A stretch of 64,000 nucleotides of DNA, from NCBI RefSeq assembly GCF_003947415.1, contig NZ_QHKL01000002.1, forward strand, positions 1,364,001 through 1,428,000. Reading direction: 5' to 3'. The position numbers and the translations under genes are program-made. Below, one piece after another: positions 15,997-24,783 of the stretch. Origin of the DNA: Amycolatopsis sp. WAC 01376. GTDB taxonomy: Bacteria; Actinomycetota; Actinomycetes; Mycobacteriales; Pseudonocardiaceae. Position 1 is the first letter of the stretch; every line of letters starts with the position of its first letter. Below the pieces are notes generated by a model, which ran no database searches, was not told where the DNA came from, and worked only from the letters and a program-made list of their open reading frames with translations.

Positions 15997-17342
15997 AGAC
16001 CGTCATCGAGAACGCCGCGATCGCCACGGTCGACGGAGCGGGCACCGAGCATGCCTCTGGCCACGTCGTCATCGAGAACGACCGCATCGCGGCGGTCGGC
16101 GCGGGGAAGGCGCCCGACGGCGAGTACGACGAACGCGTCGACGGCTCCGGATGCCTGGTCACGCCCGGTCTGATCAACACCCATCACCACCTCTACCAGT
16201 GGGCCACGCGCGGCCTCGCCGCCGACCACACGCTCTTCGAATGGCTCGTCGCGCTGTACCCGATCTGGGGCAGGCTCGACGCCGAGATCACGCACGCCGC
16301 CGCCACGGCTGGCCTCACCCGGCTCGCGACCACCGGCTGCACCACCGTCGCCGACCACCACTACGTCTTCCCGCGTGACGGCGGCGACCAGGTCGAAGCC
16401 CTGGCCGCCGCCCGGATCCGCGTCGGGGTGCGGCTGCACGTCGTGCGCGGCTCGATGGACCGGGGCGAGTCCCAGGGCGGGCTCCCGCCGGACAACCTCG
16501 TCGAGGAGACCGAGGCCGCGCTGCTCGGCACCGAAGCCGCGATCGACCGGTTCCACGACAGCTCCACGGGCGCCCATTTGCAGATCGCGGCCGGCCCGTG
16601 CTCGCCGTTCTCGGTGAGCGAGCGGCTGATGACCGGCGCGGCGGAATTGGCGCGCCGCAAGGGAGTCCGGCTCCACACTCACCTCGCCGAGACGGTCGAC
16701 GAGGAGAACCAGTGTCTCGCCGAAGTCGGCTGCACGCCCGCGGAGTACGCCGACAAACTCGGCTGGCTCGCCAGCGACGTCTGGCTCGCGCACTCCATCC
16801 ACCTCGCCCCGGAAGCGATCCGGAGGCTGGGCGCCACCGGCACCGGCGCGGCGCACTGCCCGACGTCGAACGGGCGGATCGGCGCCGGGATCGCCCCGGT
16901 CCGCCAGCTGCTGGACGCCGGGGTCGCGGTCGGGCTGGGTGTCGACGGCGCCGCGTCCAACGAATCCGGTGGCCTCGGCGAGGAACTGCACCAGTCGCTG
17001 CTGCAGGCGCGCCAGCGCGGCGGACCGCGGGCGCTGACCACACGCGAGGCGCTGTGGATGGGCACGATGGGCGGCGCGCGCTGCCTGGGCCGCGAGAAGG
17101 ATTTGGGCTCGATCGAGACCGGCAAGCTCGCCGACCTCGCTGTCTGGAACCTGAACGGCCTGAACTACGCCGGGATCACCGACCCGGTCGCCGCCTTGGT
17201 GCTCGGTACGACCCCGCCGATCGAGCGGCTGTACGTCGGCGGCGCGACCGTCGTCGACGGCGGAACGCTGCGCGAGGAATCCGAAGACGAGATCGCCCGC
17301 GAGCTGGCCGTGGCCAGTGCGCGGCTGAGGGAGACGGTATGA
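15993..17342 (+). CDS. Amidohydrolase, 8-oxoguanine deaminase type
   Basis: GTG 15993 gives 449 residues. Metal-site motifs of the amidohydrolase superfamily are present: TPGLINTHHHLYQW (about residue 55–68), HTHLAETVDEE (about 227–237), and GVDGAASNESGGLGEE with the catalytic aspartate (about 317). The NTHHHLYQ and GVDG.ASN forms are those of the 8-oxoguanine and hydroxyatrazine deaminase branch. 8-Oxoguanine deaminase makes urate directly, which fits a gene sitting inside a xanthine dehydrogenase operon. Guanine or another purine substrate is also possible. Confidence 0.87.
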   Translation: MKTVIENAAIATVDGAGTEHASGHVVIENDRIAAVGAGKAPDGEYDERVDGSGCLVTPGLINTHHHLYQWATRGLAADHTLFEWLVALYPIWGRLDAEITHAAATAGLTRLATTGCTTVADHHYVFPRDGGDQVEALAAARIRVGVRLHVVRGSMDRGESQGGLPPDNLVEETEAALLGTEAAIDRFHDSSTGAHLQIAAGPCSPFSVSERLMTGAAELARRKGVRLHTHLAETVDEENQCLAEVGCTPAEYADKLGWLASDVWLAHSIHLAPEAIRRLGATGTGAAHCPTSNGRIGAGIAPVRQLLDAGVAVGLGVDGAASNESGGLGEELHQSLLQARQRGGPRALTTREALWMGTMGGARCLGREKDLGSIETGKLADLAVWNLNGLNYAGITDPVAALVLGTTPPIERLYVGGATVVDGGTLREESEDEIARELAVASARLRETV

Positions 17343-19621
17343 CCACCACTGAAGTCTCCAAGCAGACCACCGGCAACGGAGTGGGCACGAGCCCGCAGCG
17401 GCCCGACGGCACGGTCAAGGTGCGCGGCGAATTCGCCTACTCCTCGGACCTGTGGCATGAGGACATGCTGTGGGGCGCGACACTGCGCAGCCCGCATCCG
17501 TACGCGCGGATCACCGGGATCGACATCACCGAAGCCCTTGCCGTGCAAGGTGTCTACGCGGTGCTGACCCATGAAGACGTACCCGGCGTGAACAAGTACG
17601 GCCTGGAGCACTCCGACCAGCCGGTGCTCGCCGTCGACGTCGTGCGCTATGAGGGCGAGCCTGTCGCGCTCGTCGCCGCCGACCACCCCGAGACCGCTCG
17701 CCGAGCGATGAAGCGGATCAAGGTCTCCTACGAGGTCCTCGAACCGGTGACGGATTCCGAGAAGGCCGCCGCCGGCGAGGGCGCCGAGCTGCACCCCGGC
17801 GGGAACGTCGTGCGGTACGCGAAGATCCGGCACGGCGACCAGTCGGTGAAGGCCGACGTCGTGGTGTCCGGGGTCTACGAGGTCGGCATGCAGGACCAGG
17901 CCTTCCTCGGTCCCGAGTCCGGTATGGCGATCCCGGACACCGAAGGCGGCGTCGACCTTTACGTTGCCACGCAATGGCTTCACGTCGACCAGCAGCAGAT
18001 CGTCGCCGCGCTGGGGCTGCCAAAGGACAAGGTGCGGCTGACGCTCGGCGGGGTCGGCGGCGCGTTCGGCGGCCGCGAGGACCTCTCGATCCAGGTCCAC
18101 GCGTGTCTGCTGGCGCTGCACACCGGCAAGCCGGTCAAGATGGTCTACAACCGTGAGGAATCCTTCTACGGCCACGTGCACCGCCACCCGGCGAAGATGT
18201 ACTACGAGCACGGCGCGGACAAGGACGGCCGTCTCGTTTATGTGAAGGCGAAGCTGTACCTGGACGGCGGCGCGTACGCCTCGTCCACCGGCGCGGTGGT
18301 GGCGAACGCCGCCACGCTCGGCGTCGGTCCGTACAATGTGGACAGTGCCTCGGTCGACTGCTGGGGTGTGTACACCAACAACCCGCCCTGTGGCGCGATG
18401 CGTGGTTTCGGCGCGGTGCAGGCGGGTTTCGCCTACGAGTCCCAGATGGACAAGCTCGCCGAAGCCTGCGGCCTCGACCCGGTCGACATCCGGATCCGCA
18501 ACGCGATGGCCGAAGGCAGCGTCATGCCGACCGGTCAGATCGTCGACTCGGCCGCCCCGGTCGCCGAACTGCTGGAACGCCTGCGCGCCAAGCCGTTGCC
18601 GGTCACGCACGAGGAGCTCGACCTGCGCCGCATGCCCGGCGGCGTCTCCAACACCACCCACGGCGAGGGCGTCGTCCGCGGCGTCGGATACGCGGTCGGC
18701 ATCAAGAACATCTGCTTCTCCGAGGGATTCGACGACTACTCGACGGCCCGCGTCCGGCTGCAACTCGTCGGCGGCGAACCCGCGGCGACCGTGCACACCG
18801 CGGCCTGCGAGGTCGGCCAGGGCCTGGTCACGATCATGCAGCAGATCGTGCGGACCGAACTCGGCATCGAGCAGGTGACGATCCTGCCGATGGACACCAC
18901 CATCGGCAACGGCGGTTCGACGTCGGCCTCCCGGCAGAGTTACGTCACCGGCGGCGCCGTCCAGGCCGCCTGCGTCGCGGTGCGATCCGGGCTGTACAAG
19001 CATCTCGCGGGCAAGCTCGACGCGAACGGGAAGCTGAACGTCGTCGGGAACAAGGTCGTCTCGGCCGACGGCAGTGTGCTCGCGGACCTCGCCGACGTCC
19101 TCGGCGACGAGGTCTTCGACGAGACCGTGGAATGGCGCCACCGTCCGACCGTGCCCATCGATCCCGAGACAGGACAAGGGAACGCGCACGTCCAGTACGG
19201 CTTCGCGGCACACCGCGCGGTCGTGGACGTCGACACCGAACTCGGGCTGATCAAGGTCGTCGCGCTCGACTGCGCGCAGGACGTCGGCAAGGCGCTCAAC
19301 CCGCAGGCGGTGCTCGGCCAGATCCAGGGCGGCTCCGCACAAGGGCTCGGGCTCGCGGTGATGGAGGAGATCCAGATCGACGGCGGGAAGATCCGCAACC
19401 CGTCGTTCACCGACTACCTGATCCCGACCGTGCTGGACATGCCGCCGATGGACATCGACGTGCTGGAACGGCCAGACCCCAACGCACCGTATGGTCTGCG
19501 CGGGGTCGGTGAACCGCCGACGATCTCGTCCACCCCGGCGATCGTCGCGGCCATCCGCGCGGCCACCGGACTGGCGCTGCCCCGCGTGCCGGTGCGCCCG
19601 GAACACCTCACCGGCACCTGA
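17339..19621 (+). CDS. xdhA: Xanthine dehydrogenase molybdenum-binding subunit
   Basis: ATG 17339 overlaps the preceding stop and gives 760 residues, the size of PucD-type large subunits. It shows the molybdopterin motifs of the family: TLGGVGGAFGGRED, PCGAMRGFGAVQAGFAYE, ACEVGQGLVTIMQQ, and YGLRGVGEPPTI with the active-site glutamate near the C-terminus. It oxidises hypoxanthine and xanthine to urate with the FAD and 2Fe-2S subunits. No XdhC-type molybdenum-insertion chaperone gene is in the cluster. Confidence 0.95.
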   Translation: MTTTEVSKQTTGNGVGTSPQRPDGTVKVRGEFAYSSDLWHEDMLWGATLRSPHPYARITGIDITEALAVQGVYAVLTHEDVPGVNKYGLEHSDQPVLAVDVVRYEGEPVALVAADHPETARRAMKRIKVSYEVLEPVTDSEKAAAGEGAELHPGGNVVRYAKIRHGDQSVKADVVVSGVYEVGMQDQAFLGPESGMAIPDTEGGVDLYVATQWLHVDQQQIVAALGLPKDKVRLTLGGVGGAFGGREDLSIQVHACLLALHTGKPVKMVYNREESFYGHVHRHPAKMYYEHGADKDGRLVYVKAKLYLDGGAYASSTGAVVANAATLGVGPYNVDSASVDCWGVYTNNPPCGAMRGFGAVQAGFAYESQMDKLAEACGLDPVDIRIRNAMAEGSVMPTGQIVDSAAPVAELLERLRAKPLPVTHEELDLRRMPGGVSNTTHGEGVVRGVGYAVGIKNICFSEGFDDYSTARVRLQLVGGEPAATVHTAACEVGQGLVTIMQQIVRTELGIEQVTILPMDTTIGNGGSTSASRQSYVTGGAVQAACVAVRSGLYKHLAGKLDANGKLNVVGNKVVSADGSVLADLADVLGDEVFDETVEWRHRPTVPIDPETGQGNAHVQYGFAAHRAVVDVDTELGLIKVVALDCAQDVGKALNPQAVLGQIQGGSAQGLGLAVMEEIQIDGGKIRNPSFTDYLIPTVLDMPPMDIDVLERPDPNAPYGLRGVGEPPTISSTPAIVAAIRAATGLALPRVPVRPEHLTGT

Positions 19622-19654
19622 CAATCCGTACTTTTTCGAGCTAGGAGCACATCC

Positions 19655-20149
19655 GTGGGTACCCGTCTGTCCATTTCGGAGTCCGACGAGCAGAAATGGC
19701 TCGCCGAAGCCGTCCAGCTGGCCACCACGAACGTCGAACGCGGCGGCGGCCCGTTCGGCGCGATGATCGTCCGTGACGGTTCGGTGCTGGCCACCGGCAC
19801 CAACCAGGTGACGCCGACGCTGGACCCGACGGCACACGCCGAGGTGGTCGCGATCCGCGCGGCCTGCCAGGCGATCGGCGACTACAAACTCGACGGCTGT
19901 GTCCTCGTGACCTCCTGCGAGCCCTGCCCGCTCTGCCTTTCCGCCGCGCTCTGGGCGCGTGTCGGCAAGGTCGTCTACGCCGCGGACCGCCACGATGCGG
20001 CCGAGGCGGGCTTCGACGACCGCGAGTTCTACGAGCTCTTTTCCCGCCCGCGCGAGACCTGGTCACTACCCGTCGGCCAACTGTCCCTTGCGGACTCTTT
20101 CGCGCCTTTCCAGGCCTGGCTGTCGAAACCCGACAAGAAGGCCTACTAG
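19655..20149 (+). CDS. guaD: Guanine deaminase, cytidine-deaminase-fold type
   Basis: The 164-residue zinc hydrolase has GGGPFGAMIV, the zinc-site motif HAEVVAIR (about residue 68) and the paired cysteines of SCEPCPLCLSA (about 89–99), as in Bacillus GuaD. It deaminates guanine to xanthine, feeding xanthine dehydrogenase encoded just upstream. GTG 19655 has AGGAG nearby, and the gap to xdhA is 33 bases. The context supports guanine over other nucleobases. Confidence 0.9.
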   Translation: MGTRLSISESDEQKWLAEAVQLATTNVERGGGPFGAMIVRDGSVLATGTNQVTPTLDPTAHAEVVAIRAACQAIGDYKLDGCVLVTSCEPCPLCLSAALWARVGKVVYAADRHDAAEAGFDDREFYELFSRPRETWSLPVGQLSLADSFAPFQAWLSKPDKKAY

Positions 20150-20164
20150 TTCTTCCTTCCCGCC

Positions 20165-20178
20165 CCACAACGTTGTGG
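20165..20178. promoter_or_regulatory. 14-bp palindrome overlapping the permease ribosome binding site
   Basis: CCACAACGTTGTGG is perfectly palindromic and covers the first bases of the GGAG that precedes the permease ATG at 20186. It could be an operator, or an RNA hairpin that limits translation of the permease relative to the upstream genes. Evidence is symmetry and position only. Confidence 0.4.
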
Positions 20179-20185
20179 AGTAGGC

Positions 20186-21628
20186 ATGACCCAATTAGGT
20201 ACAGAGCGTCCCCCGCTGCCCTCGCCCGAACCGGGGCGGCTGTCCGGGCTCGACCGCTGGTTCAAGATCTCCCACCGCGGCAGCACGATCGGCCGCGAGG
20301 TGCGCGGCGGGATCACCACCTTCGTCGCGATGTGCTACATCGTGTTGCTCAACCCGCTCATCCTCGGCGCGTCGGCCGACATCACCGGCGCCCGGCTGAG
20401 CACCGAGGCGATCACGACCGCGACCGCGCTGGCGGCGGGGGTCACCACGATCCTGATGGGACTCGTCGGCAACGCGCCGCTGGCCCTCGCTGCGGGCCTC
20501 GGCGTCAACGGTGTCGTCGCGTTCCAGATGGCTCCGGCCATGACGTGGGCGCAGGCCTTCGGGCTCGTCGTCCTCGAAGGCTTCTGCATCGTGTTGATGG
20601 CCGTTTCCGGCATCCGGGAACGGATCATCAACGCGATCCCGATGGCGCTCAAGGTCGCGATCACCGTCGGCATCGGGCTCTACATCGCGCTGGTCGGCCT
20701 GGTCAGCGCCGGCTTCGTGACCAGGACACCGGACTCCGCCCAGTCGACGGTGCCGGTGCGGATGGGCGTCGCCGGCCATCTGGAGGGCTGGCCGATCGCG
20801 ATCTTCTGTCTCGGGCTGCTGCTGATGATCGTGCTCGTGAGCCGCGGGGTGCCGGGCGCGGTGCTGATCAGCATCGCGGTCGCGACCGGGCTCGCGGTGC
20901 TGGTCAACAGCGTGTTCCATGTCGAGGGCTGGGGACTGGTCGAACCCAAGGTGCCCGACCAGGTGGTGGCGCATCCCGATTTCAGCCTGCTGGGGGACAT
21001 CGATCTCTTCGGCGGCTTCGGGTCGGCGGGCGCGGTGACGGCGGCGGTGTTCCTGTTCACGCTGGTGCTTTCCGGGTTCTTCGACGCGATGGGCACGATC
21101 ACCTCCGTCTCGGAGGAAGCGGGACTGGTCAAGGACGGCAAGGTCGAGGGGATGGGCCGCATCCTGCTGGTCGACGGCGCGGGCGCGCTCGCCGGCGGTG
21201 TCACCGGATCGGCGCCGAACACGGTGTTCCTCGAATCGGCCGCCGGTGTCGGCGAGGGGGCGCGGACCGGGCTGGCGAGCATCGTCACCGGCGGGCTGTT
21301 CACCGCCACGCTGTTCCTGACCCCGATCGCGGCCGTCGTCCCGGCGCAGGCCGCGGCGCCCGCACTGGTGGTCATCGGCGGCATGATGATGGCGCAATGT
21401 CGCCGGATCCCTTGGCAGGATCTGGATTTCGCGATCCCGGTGTTCCTGACCATCGCGTTGATCCCGTTCACGTACTCGATCACCAACGGGATCGGCGCCG
21501 GACTGGTCGCGTACGTGCTGATCAAGATCTGCAAGGGCAAGATCCGCGAGATCGGCTGGATCCTCGGGATCCTGGCCGCGGTGTTCGGGGTGTACTTCGG
21601 GATCGAAGGGATCATGTCGTGGTTCTGA
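20186..21628 (+). CDS. NCS2-family purine permease (AzgA/PbuG branch)
   Basis: The 480-residue protein has about 12–14 membrane segments. It has the AzgA-like N-terminus ISHRGSTIGREVRGGITTFV, the AGLGVNGVVAF loop, and GFFDAMGTITSVSEEAGL, typical of the guanine/hypoxanthine/adenine NCS2 group. It imports purine bases with protons for the enzymes encoded upstream. It sits 36 bases after guaD and its stop overlaps the next start (TGATG), so it is part of the operon. The exact base specificity is not visible. Confidence 0.93.
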   Translation: MTQLGTERPPLPSPEPGRLSGLDRWFKISHRGSTIGREVRGGITTFVAMCYIVLLNPLILGASADITGARLSTEAITTATALAAGVTTILMGLVGNAPLALAAGLGVNGVVAFQMAPAMTWAQAFGLVVLEGFCIVLMAVSGIRERIINAIPMALKVAITVGIGLYIALVGLVSAGFVTRTPDSAQSTVPVRMGVAGHLEGWPIAIFCLGLLLMIVLVSRGVPGAVLISIAVATGLAVLVNSVFHVEGWGLVEPKVPDQVVAHPDFSLLGDIDLFGGFGSAGAVTAAVFLFTLVLSGFFDAMGTITSVSEEAGLVKDGKVEGMGRILLVDGAGALAGGVTGSAPNTVFLESAAGVGEGARTGLASIVTGGLFTATLFLTPIAAVVPAQAAAPALVVIGGMMMAQCRRIPWQDLDFAIPVFLTIALIPFTYSITNGIGAGLVAYVLIKICKGKIREIGWILGILAAVFGVYFGIEGIMSWF

Positions 21629-21990
21629 TGTTCCTCAACGGCGGCGGGATGCGCGGCGGACCGCTGCACGAACAGTTGCAGGGCGCACCGTTGTGCTGCG
21701 TGGCCCGATCCGCGCCCAAGTACCGCTACTTCTCCGTGGGCGACCGGTTCCCGGCGATGTACGAAGGCGGCTCCGCCTCCGTGGTCGGCGAGGTCTACGA
21801 CCTGCCGCTTTCGGTGTTGCGGGACCACCTGGTCCCCGCCGAACCACCGGAACTGGAGCTCGGCGTCGTCGAACTGGAGGACGGCGCGGCCTGTCTCGCG
21901 ACCGTCCTGCGATCGTCCTTTGTGGACTCCGCCGAGCTGACGGACATCTCCGCGGTGGGGGACTGGCGGGCGTATCTCGCGTCCCGCTAG
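21628..21990 (+). CDS. Small protein like the allophanate hydrolase C-terminal domain
   Basis: A 120-residue protein begins FLNGGGMRGGPLHEQL and continues with APKYRYFSVGDRFPAMYEGG and LVPAEPPELELGVVEL. These features match the C-terminal domain of AtzF-type allophanate hydrolases and gamma-glutamyl-cyclotransferase-like folds. Here the domain stands alone with no amidase partner. ATG 21628 overlaps the permease stop by one base. In a purine operon it may act on a small urea-derived or ureido compound, but no reaction can be assigned. Confidence 0.75.
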   Translation: MFLNGGGMRGGPLHEQLQGAPLCCVARSAPKYRYFSVGDRFPAMYEGGSASVVGEVYDLPLSVLRDHLVPAEPPELELGVVELEDGAACLATVLRSSFVDSAELTDISAVGDWRAYLASR

Positions 21991-22015
21991 TGTCCCGGGT
22001 CGGAAGTTCGCGGAA

Positions 22016-22063
22016 GGTCGTGAGTGGTAAGTGTCGTTCTAACGACACTTACCACTCACGACC
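22016..22063. repeat. Perfect 48-bp inverted repeat
   Basis: Two 23-base arms beginning GGTCGTGAGTGGTAAG surround the dinucleotide CT. The same 16-mer occurs at 41394–41409. It lies 26 bases after the last gene of the xanthine operon and may terminate it, but the shared word marks it as part of a repeated intergenic family. Confidence 0.75.
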
Positions 22064-22166
22064 CGGCTCCCATGAAGGCCTCCTGGCTACCTTGAAGTCA
22101 GCGAAGTGCTCACGGCCTCAGCCGGCAGCATCTTCACCGCACTTCCGACTCGGGACACTGGCGACA

Positions 22167-22216
22167 CTCACGTGATTGAACGGCGACCTCGCGAGTTCCG
22201 TCTCCCCTCACGCGAG
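22167..22216. repeat. Three-unit array with 21-bp period (CTCGCGAG family)
   Basis: CTCACGTG at 22167, CTCGCGAG at 22188 and CACGCGAG at 22209 are spaced by exactly 21 bases. The central palindrome and the following TTCCGTCT are identical to those at 41526, where a six-unit version is found. It is non-coding, in the 304-bp gap between convergent genes. Confidence 0.7.
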
Positions 22217-22252
22217 TGTCGCCTTTATCAAGGGGTAAGGCAAAGGTGGCGG

Positions 22253-22275
22253 GTTGCGAAAGCCACTTTCGCAAC
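22253..22275. terminator. Hairpin before the end of a convergent gene
   Basis: GTTGCGAAAG (22253–22262) pairs with CTTTCGCAAC (22266–22275) across a three-base loop. It is 19 bases beyond the stop of the minus-strand secreted-protein gene. A similar GTAGCGAA hairpin occurs at 41608–41644 in the matching element. Confidence 0.6.
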
Positions 22276-22294
22276 GTCTGATGTCCCGAAAGTG

Positions 22295-22984
22295 TCAGAG
22301 CACGAAGACGAGGTTGCTCGCCGCCGGGTGGAACATCTCGGGCGCGCCCGCGTAGAAGGCCCGCCAGACACCGGGTTTGCGGTGCTCGGCCGAAGCCGCG
22401 AAAGCCCAGGTGGTGCCGTTCCAGGTGGCCTCGACCGTCGCCGCCGTGGTCCAGCGGTAGGTGCCGAGCGAGAAGTACTGGAGGTCGACCGGGATCGGGT
22501 TCGCGGTGTAGCGGCCGGGGAACTCGATCGTGCCGGACGCGGTCACGGCCTTGTCCGTGCCGCGGCCCGCCGCGAACGACGTGATCGCCGCGGGGTGGAG
22601 CACGACGATCTTCGGGGTGTCGGCGCGCGAGTTCGCGATCGACGGGTCGGTGGAGAAGAAGTCGGCGTGGTAGTTGCCGGTGCGGATCGGGGTCAGCGTC
22701 GCGCTGTAGACGCCGGTGGCGTCGGTGACCGGCTTGGCCTGAGCCTCGCCGCAGAAGCCGTTGAAGCAGAACGAGATCCCCACCTCGGCGCCCGCGATCG
22801 GCGTGGCGTCGGCCTTCGTGAGCTTGCCGGAGATCGTGACGCTCTGCCCGGCGTCGATCCGCGTGCTGCCGGTGGTCGTGGTGAGGGTGGACGGCTGGAC
22901 TTCGGTGGCGGACGCGGGTACGGCGCCCGCGGTGAGCAGTGCGGCGGCGGCGATGGTGCCGATCACGAGCTTCCTGATGATCAT
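22295..22984 (-). CDS. Secreted protein with bacterial Ig-like fold features
   Basis: The 229-residue protein starts with a clear signal peptide (KLVIGTIAAAALLTAGAVP, cleavage near ASA-TE). The mature part contains ITISGKLTKADATPIAGAEV-type text and VTDATGVYSATLTPIRTGNY, the pattern of beta-sandwich domains found in secreted actinobacterial proteins. A cysteine pair lies in FCFNGFCG. No catalytic motif is visible and no function can be given. It stands alone between convergent and codirectional neighbours. Confidence 0.8.
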   Translation of the reverse strand: MIIRKLVIGTIAAAALLTAGAVPASATEVQPSTLTTTTGSTRIDAGQSVTISGKLTKADATPIAGAEVGISFCFNGFCGEAQAKPVTDATGVYSATLTPIRTGNYHADFFSTDPSIANSRADTPKIVVLHPAAITSFAAGRGTDKAVTASGTIEFPGRYTANPIPVDLQYFSLGTYRWTTAATVEATWNGTTWAFAASAEHRKPGVWRAFYAGAPEMFHPAASNLVFVL

Positions 22985-23086
22985 GTGCTCCCCAAACGGA
23001 TTTCGGCTTCTGTGACCGCTAGGTCGGCCGGAAGTCGTTGCCCGTTGCGGGAAGAACCCGGTGTTCAGCAGTCCGCCGTCGGTGCT

Positions 23087-23662
23087 TCACGCAGCCGGGA
23101 GCAGTGTGCGCGCCAAGGCGACGGACGACAGCCCCGCGACCTCGAGCGCTTCGGTGTTACGCAGCGATCGGCTCAGCACGAACGCTCCTTCGAGACTGTT
23201 CACCAAAGCGATCGTGAGCTGCCGGGCGGCCGCGGGTTCGAGGCCGTACTTGCCCAGCTTCTCGGCGCCGGTCTCGATCCACGCCGTGAACACGTCGGCC
23301 GTCGCGATCCGCAGCTTCTCGTTGGTGCCGGCGACCTCGAGCGCGACCGTCGCGATGGGGCAGGCGTCGGCGTAGTCGGTCGCTTTCAGCGTCTCGGCCG
23401 CGCTGGCGAAGCATGCCTCGATGCCGTGGACGAGGTCCGGTTCGTCGGCGAAGAAGATCTCGAACAGCGCGAGGTACATCATCCCCGAGGTGCGGATGAC
23501 CTCCTCGCCGAGCTGTTCCTTGCCACCGGGGAAGAAGTGGTAGAGCGAGCCGAAGGGCGCTTTCGCGGCTTCGACGATCTGCTTCACCCCGGTGCCGGTG
23601 TACCCGTTCCGGCGGAGCAGTTCGGCGCCGGCGTTCACGATGCGTTCCCGCGTTCCAGTCAC
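23087..23662 (-). CDS. TetR-family regulator, LmrA/YxaF type
   Basis: The 191-residue protein has the N-terminal helix-turn-helix (RERIVNAGAELLRRNGYTGT, then IVEAAKAPFGSLYHFFPGGK, residues about 4–48). The FPGGKEQLGEEVI and later ACPIATVALE elements are typical of the LmrA/YxaF group, which often controls drug or flavonoid-responsive genes. A palindrome 9 bases upstream of the start suggests autoregulation. No exporter is adjacent, so any other target lies elsewhere. Confidence 0.9.
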   Translation of the reverse strand: MTGTRERIVNAGAELLRRNGYTGTGVKQIVEAAKAPFGSLYHFFPGGKEQLGEEVIRTSGMMYLALFEIFFADEPDLVHGIEACFASAAETLKATDYADACPIATVALEVAGTNEKLRIATADVFTAWIETGAEKLGKYGLEPAAARQLTIALVNSLEGAFVLSRSLRNTEALEVAGLSSVALARTLLPAA

Positions 23663-23670
23663 GTCTCCAT

Positions 23671-23686
23671 GATAGAGCGTTCTATC
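23671..23686. promoter_or_regulatory. TetR operator upstream of the LmrA-type regulator
   Basis: GATAGA and TCTATC flank GCGT, giving a perfect 6-4-6 palindrome next to the start codon at 23662. LmrA/YxaF proteins bind ATAGA…TCTAT sites, so this is probably the regulator's own operator. Confidence 0.65.
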
Positions 23687-23784
23687 TAACCCCTGAAACG
23701 TGAAAGATGCTCACATCTATTGTGGATCACGGTGGGAACTTGCCAGGATCGGCGGGTAGTCCAACGACGGATCACGAGGTCGCC

Positions 23785-24783
23785 ATGCGCCGTACCGCCC
23801 GACTTGTCCTCGCCACCCTGGTGGCTGTCGTCTCTCTAGCGAGTTTGGGGACACCGGCGAACGCCGCGGAGACCCCGTCCTTCCGCAAGTACGTCGCCCT
23901 CGGCGACTCCTACACCGCGGGTCCGCTGATCCCGTGGCAGCAGGCGAGCTGGTGCTTCCGGTCGAACAACAACTATCCGGCCTGGCTCGCCACCAAGCTC
24001 GGGCTTTACTACAAATCAGGCGCTTTCACCGACGTCAGCTGCTCGTCGGCGGACACCACGAACATGACGAAACCGCAGACGGTGCCCTCGCCGAGCCTGG
24101 CCCTGGCCAGCGCGCCGCCGCAGTTCGACGCGCTGACGCTGGACACCGACCTGGTGACCATCGGCATCGGCGGCAACGACTACGGCGTCTTCGGCAGCCT
24201 GATCGGCACCTGTCCCGAGCTGCGCGACAGCGATCCGACCGGCTCACCGTGCAAGGACCACTTCACGATCAACGGGACCGACACCCTGCTCGCGGCGATC
24301 GAGAACACCCGTCGGAACCTCGAACGCGTCGTCAAGGGAGTCCGGGAGCGTTCGCCCGCCGCCACGATCGTGCTGGTCGGCTACCCGCGGATCGTGCCGC
24401 CGACGGGTTACTGCCCCAGCGTGGTCCCGTTCGCCGACGGTGACTACGCCTGGGCCGACGAGGTCGAGCGCGCGCTCAACAAGGCCGTGTCGACGGCCGC
24501 CCGCAAACAGGGCGCCCGCTACGTCGACACCTATGGGCCGAGCCTCGGGCACGACGCCTGTTCGGGTGACGCGGCCTGGGTGAGCGGCAAGACCACCGAC
24601 CTGTTCCGGGCGGTGGCTTATCACCCGTACGCGGCGGGTATGAAGGCCGAAGCCGACCTGATCTTCAAGGCACTGGGCGGAACCACCGCGGTGTCCACGA
24701 AGGCCCCGGACGCACGCAACGCGACCACTGCGGACGAACTCCAGCGCAAGGCCGCCGCGGCGGGACTTGTGCCTCGGTCCTAG
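23785..24783 (+). CDS. Secreted SGNH/GDSL hydrolase
   Basis: ATG 23785 gives 332 residues with a signal peptide (RRTARLVLATLVAVVSLASLG, cleavage near ANA-AE). Catalytic blocks are visible: GDSYTAG with the nucleophile serine (about residue 47), the IGGNDYG block with its oxyanion asparagine, and a late AYHPYAAG with the catalytic histidine. Several cysteines in SCSS, GTC, SPC and GYC suggest disulfides as in Streptomyces secreted lipases. It would hydrolyse esters outside the cell; the substrate is unknown. An upstream in-frame start at 23707 would bury the signal peptide. Confidence 0.92.
   Translation: MRRTARLVLATLVAVVSLASLGTPANAAETPSFRKYVALGDSYTAGPLIPWQQASWCFRSNNNYPAWLATKLGLYYKSGAFTDVSCSSADTTNMTKPQTVPSPSLALASAPPQFDALTLDTDLVTIGIGGNDYGVFGSLIGTCPELRDSDPTGSPCKDHFTINGTDTLLAAIENTRRNLERVVKGVRERSPAATIVLVGYPRIVPPTGYCPSVVPFADGDYAWADEVERALNKAVSTAARKQGARYVDTYGPSLGHDACSGDAAWVSGKTTDLFRAVAYHPYAAGMKAEADLIFKALGGTTAVSTKAPDARNATTADELQRKAAAAGLVPRS

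Noticed and set aside
17165..19993. 942-codon open frame on the minus strand
   Set aside because: It is the antisense shadow of the xanthine dehydrogenase and guanine deaminase genes, whose motifs are unambiguous.
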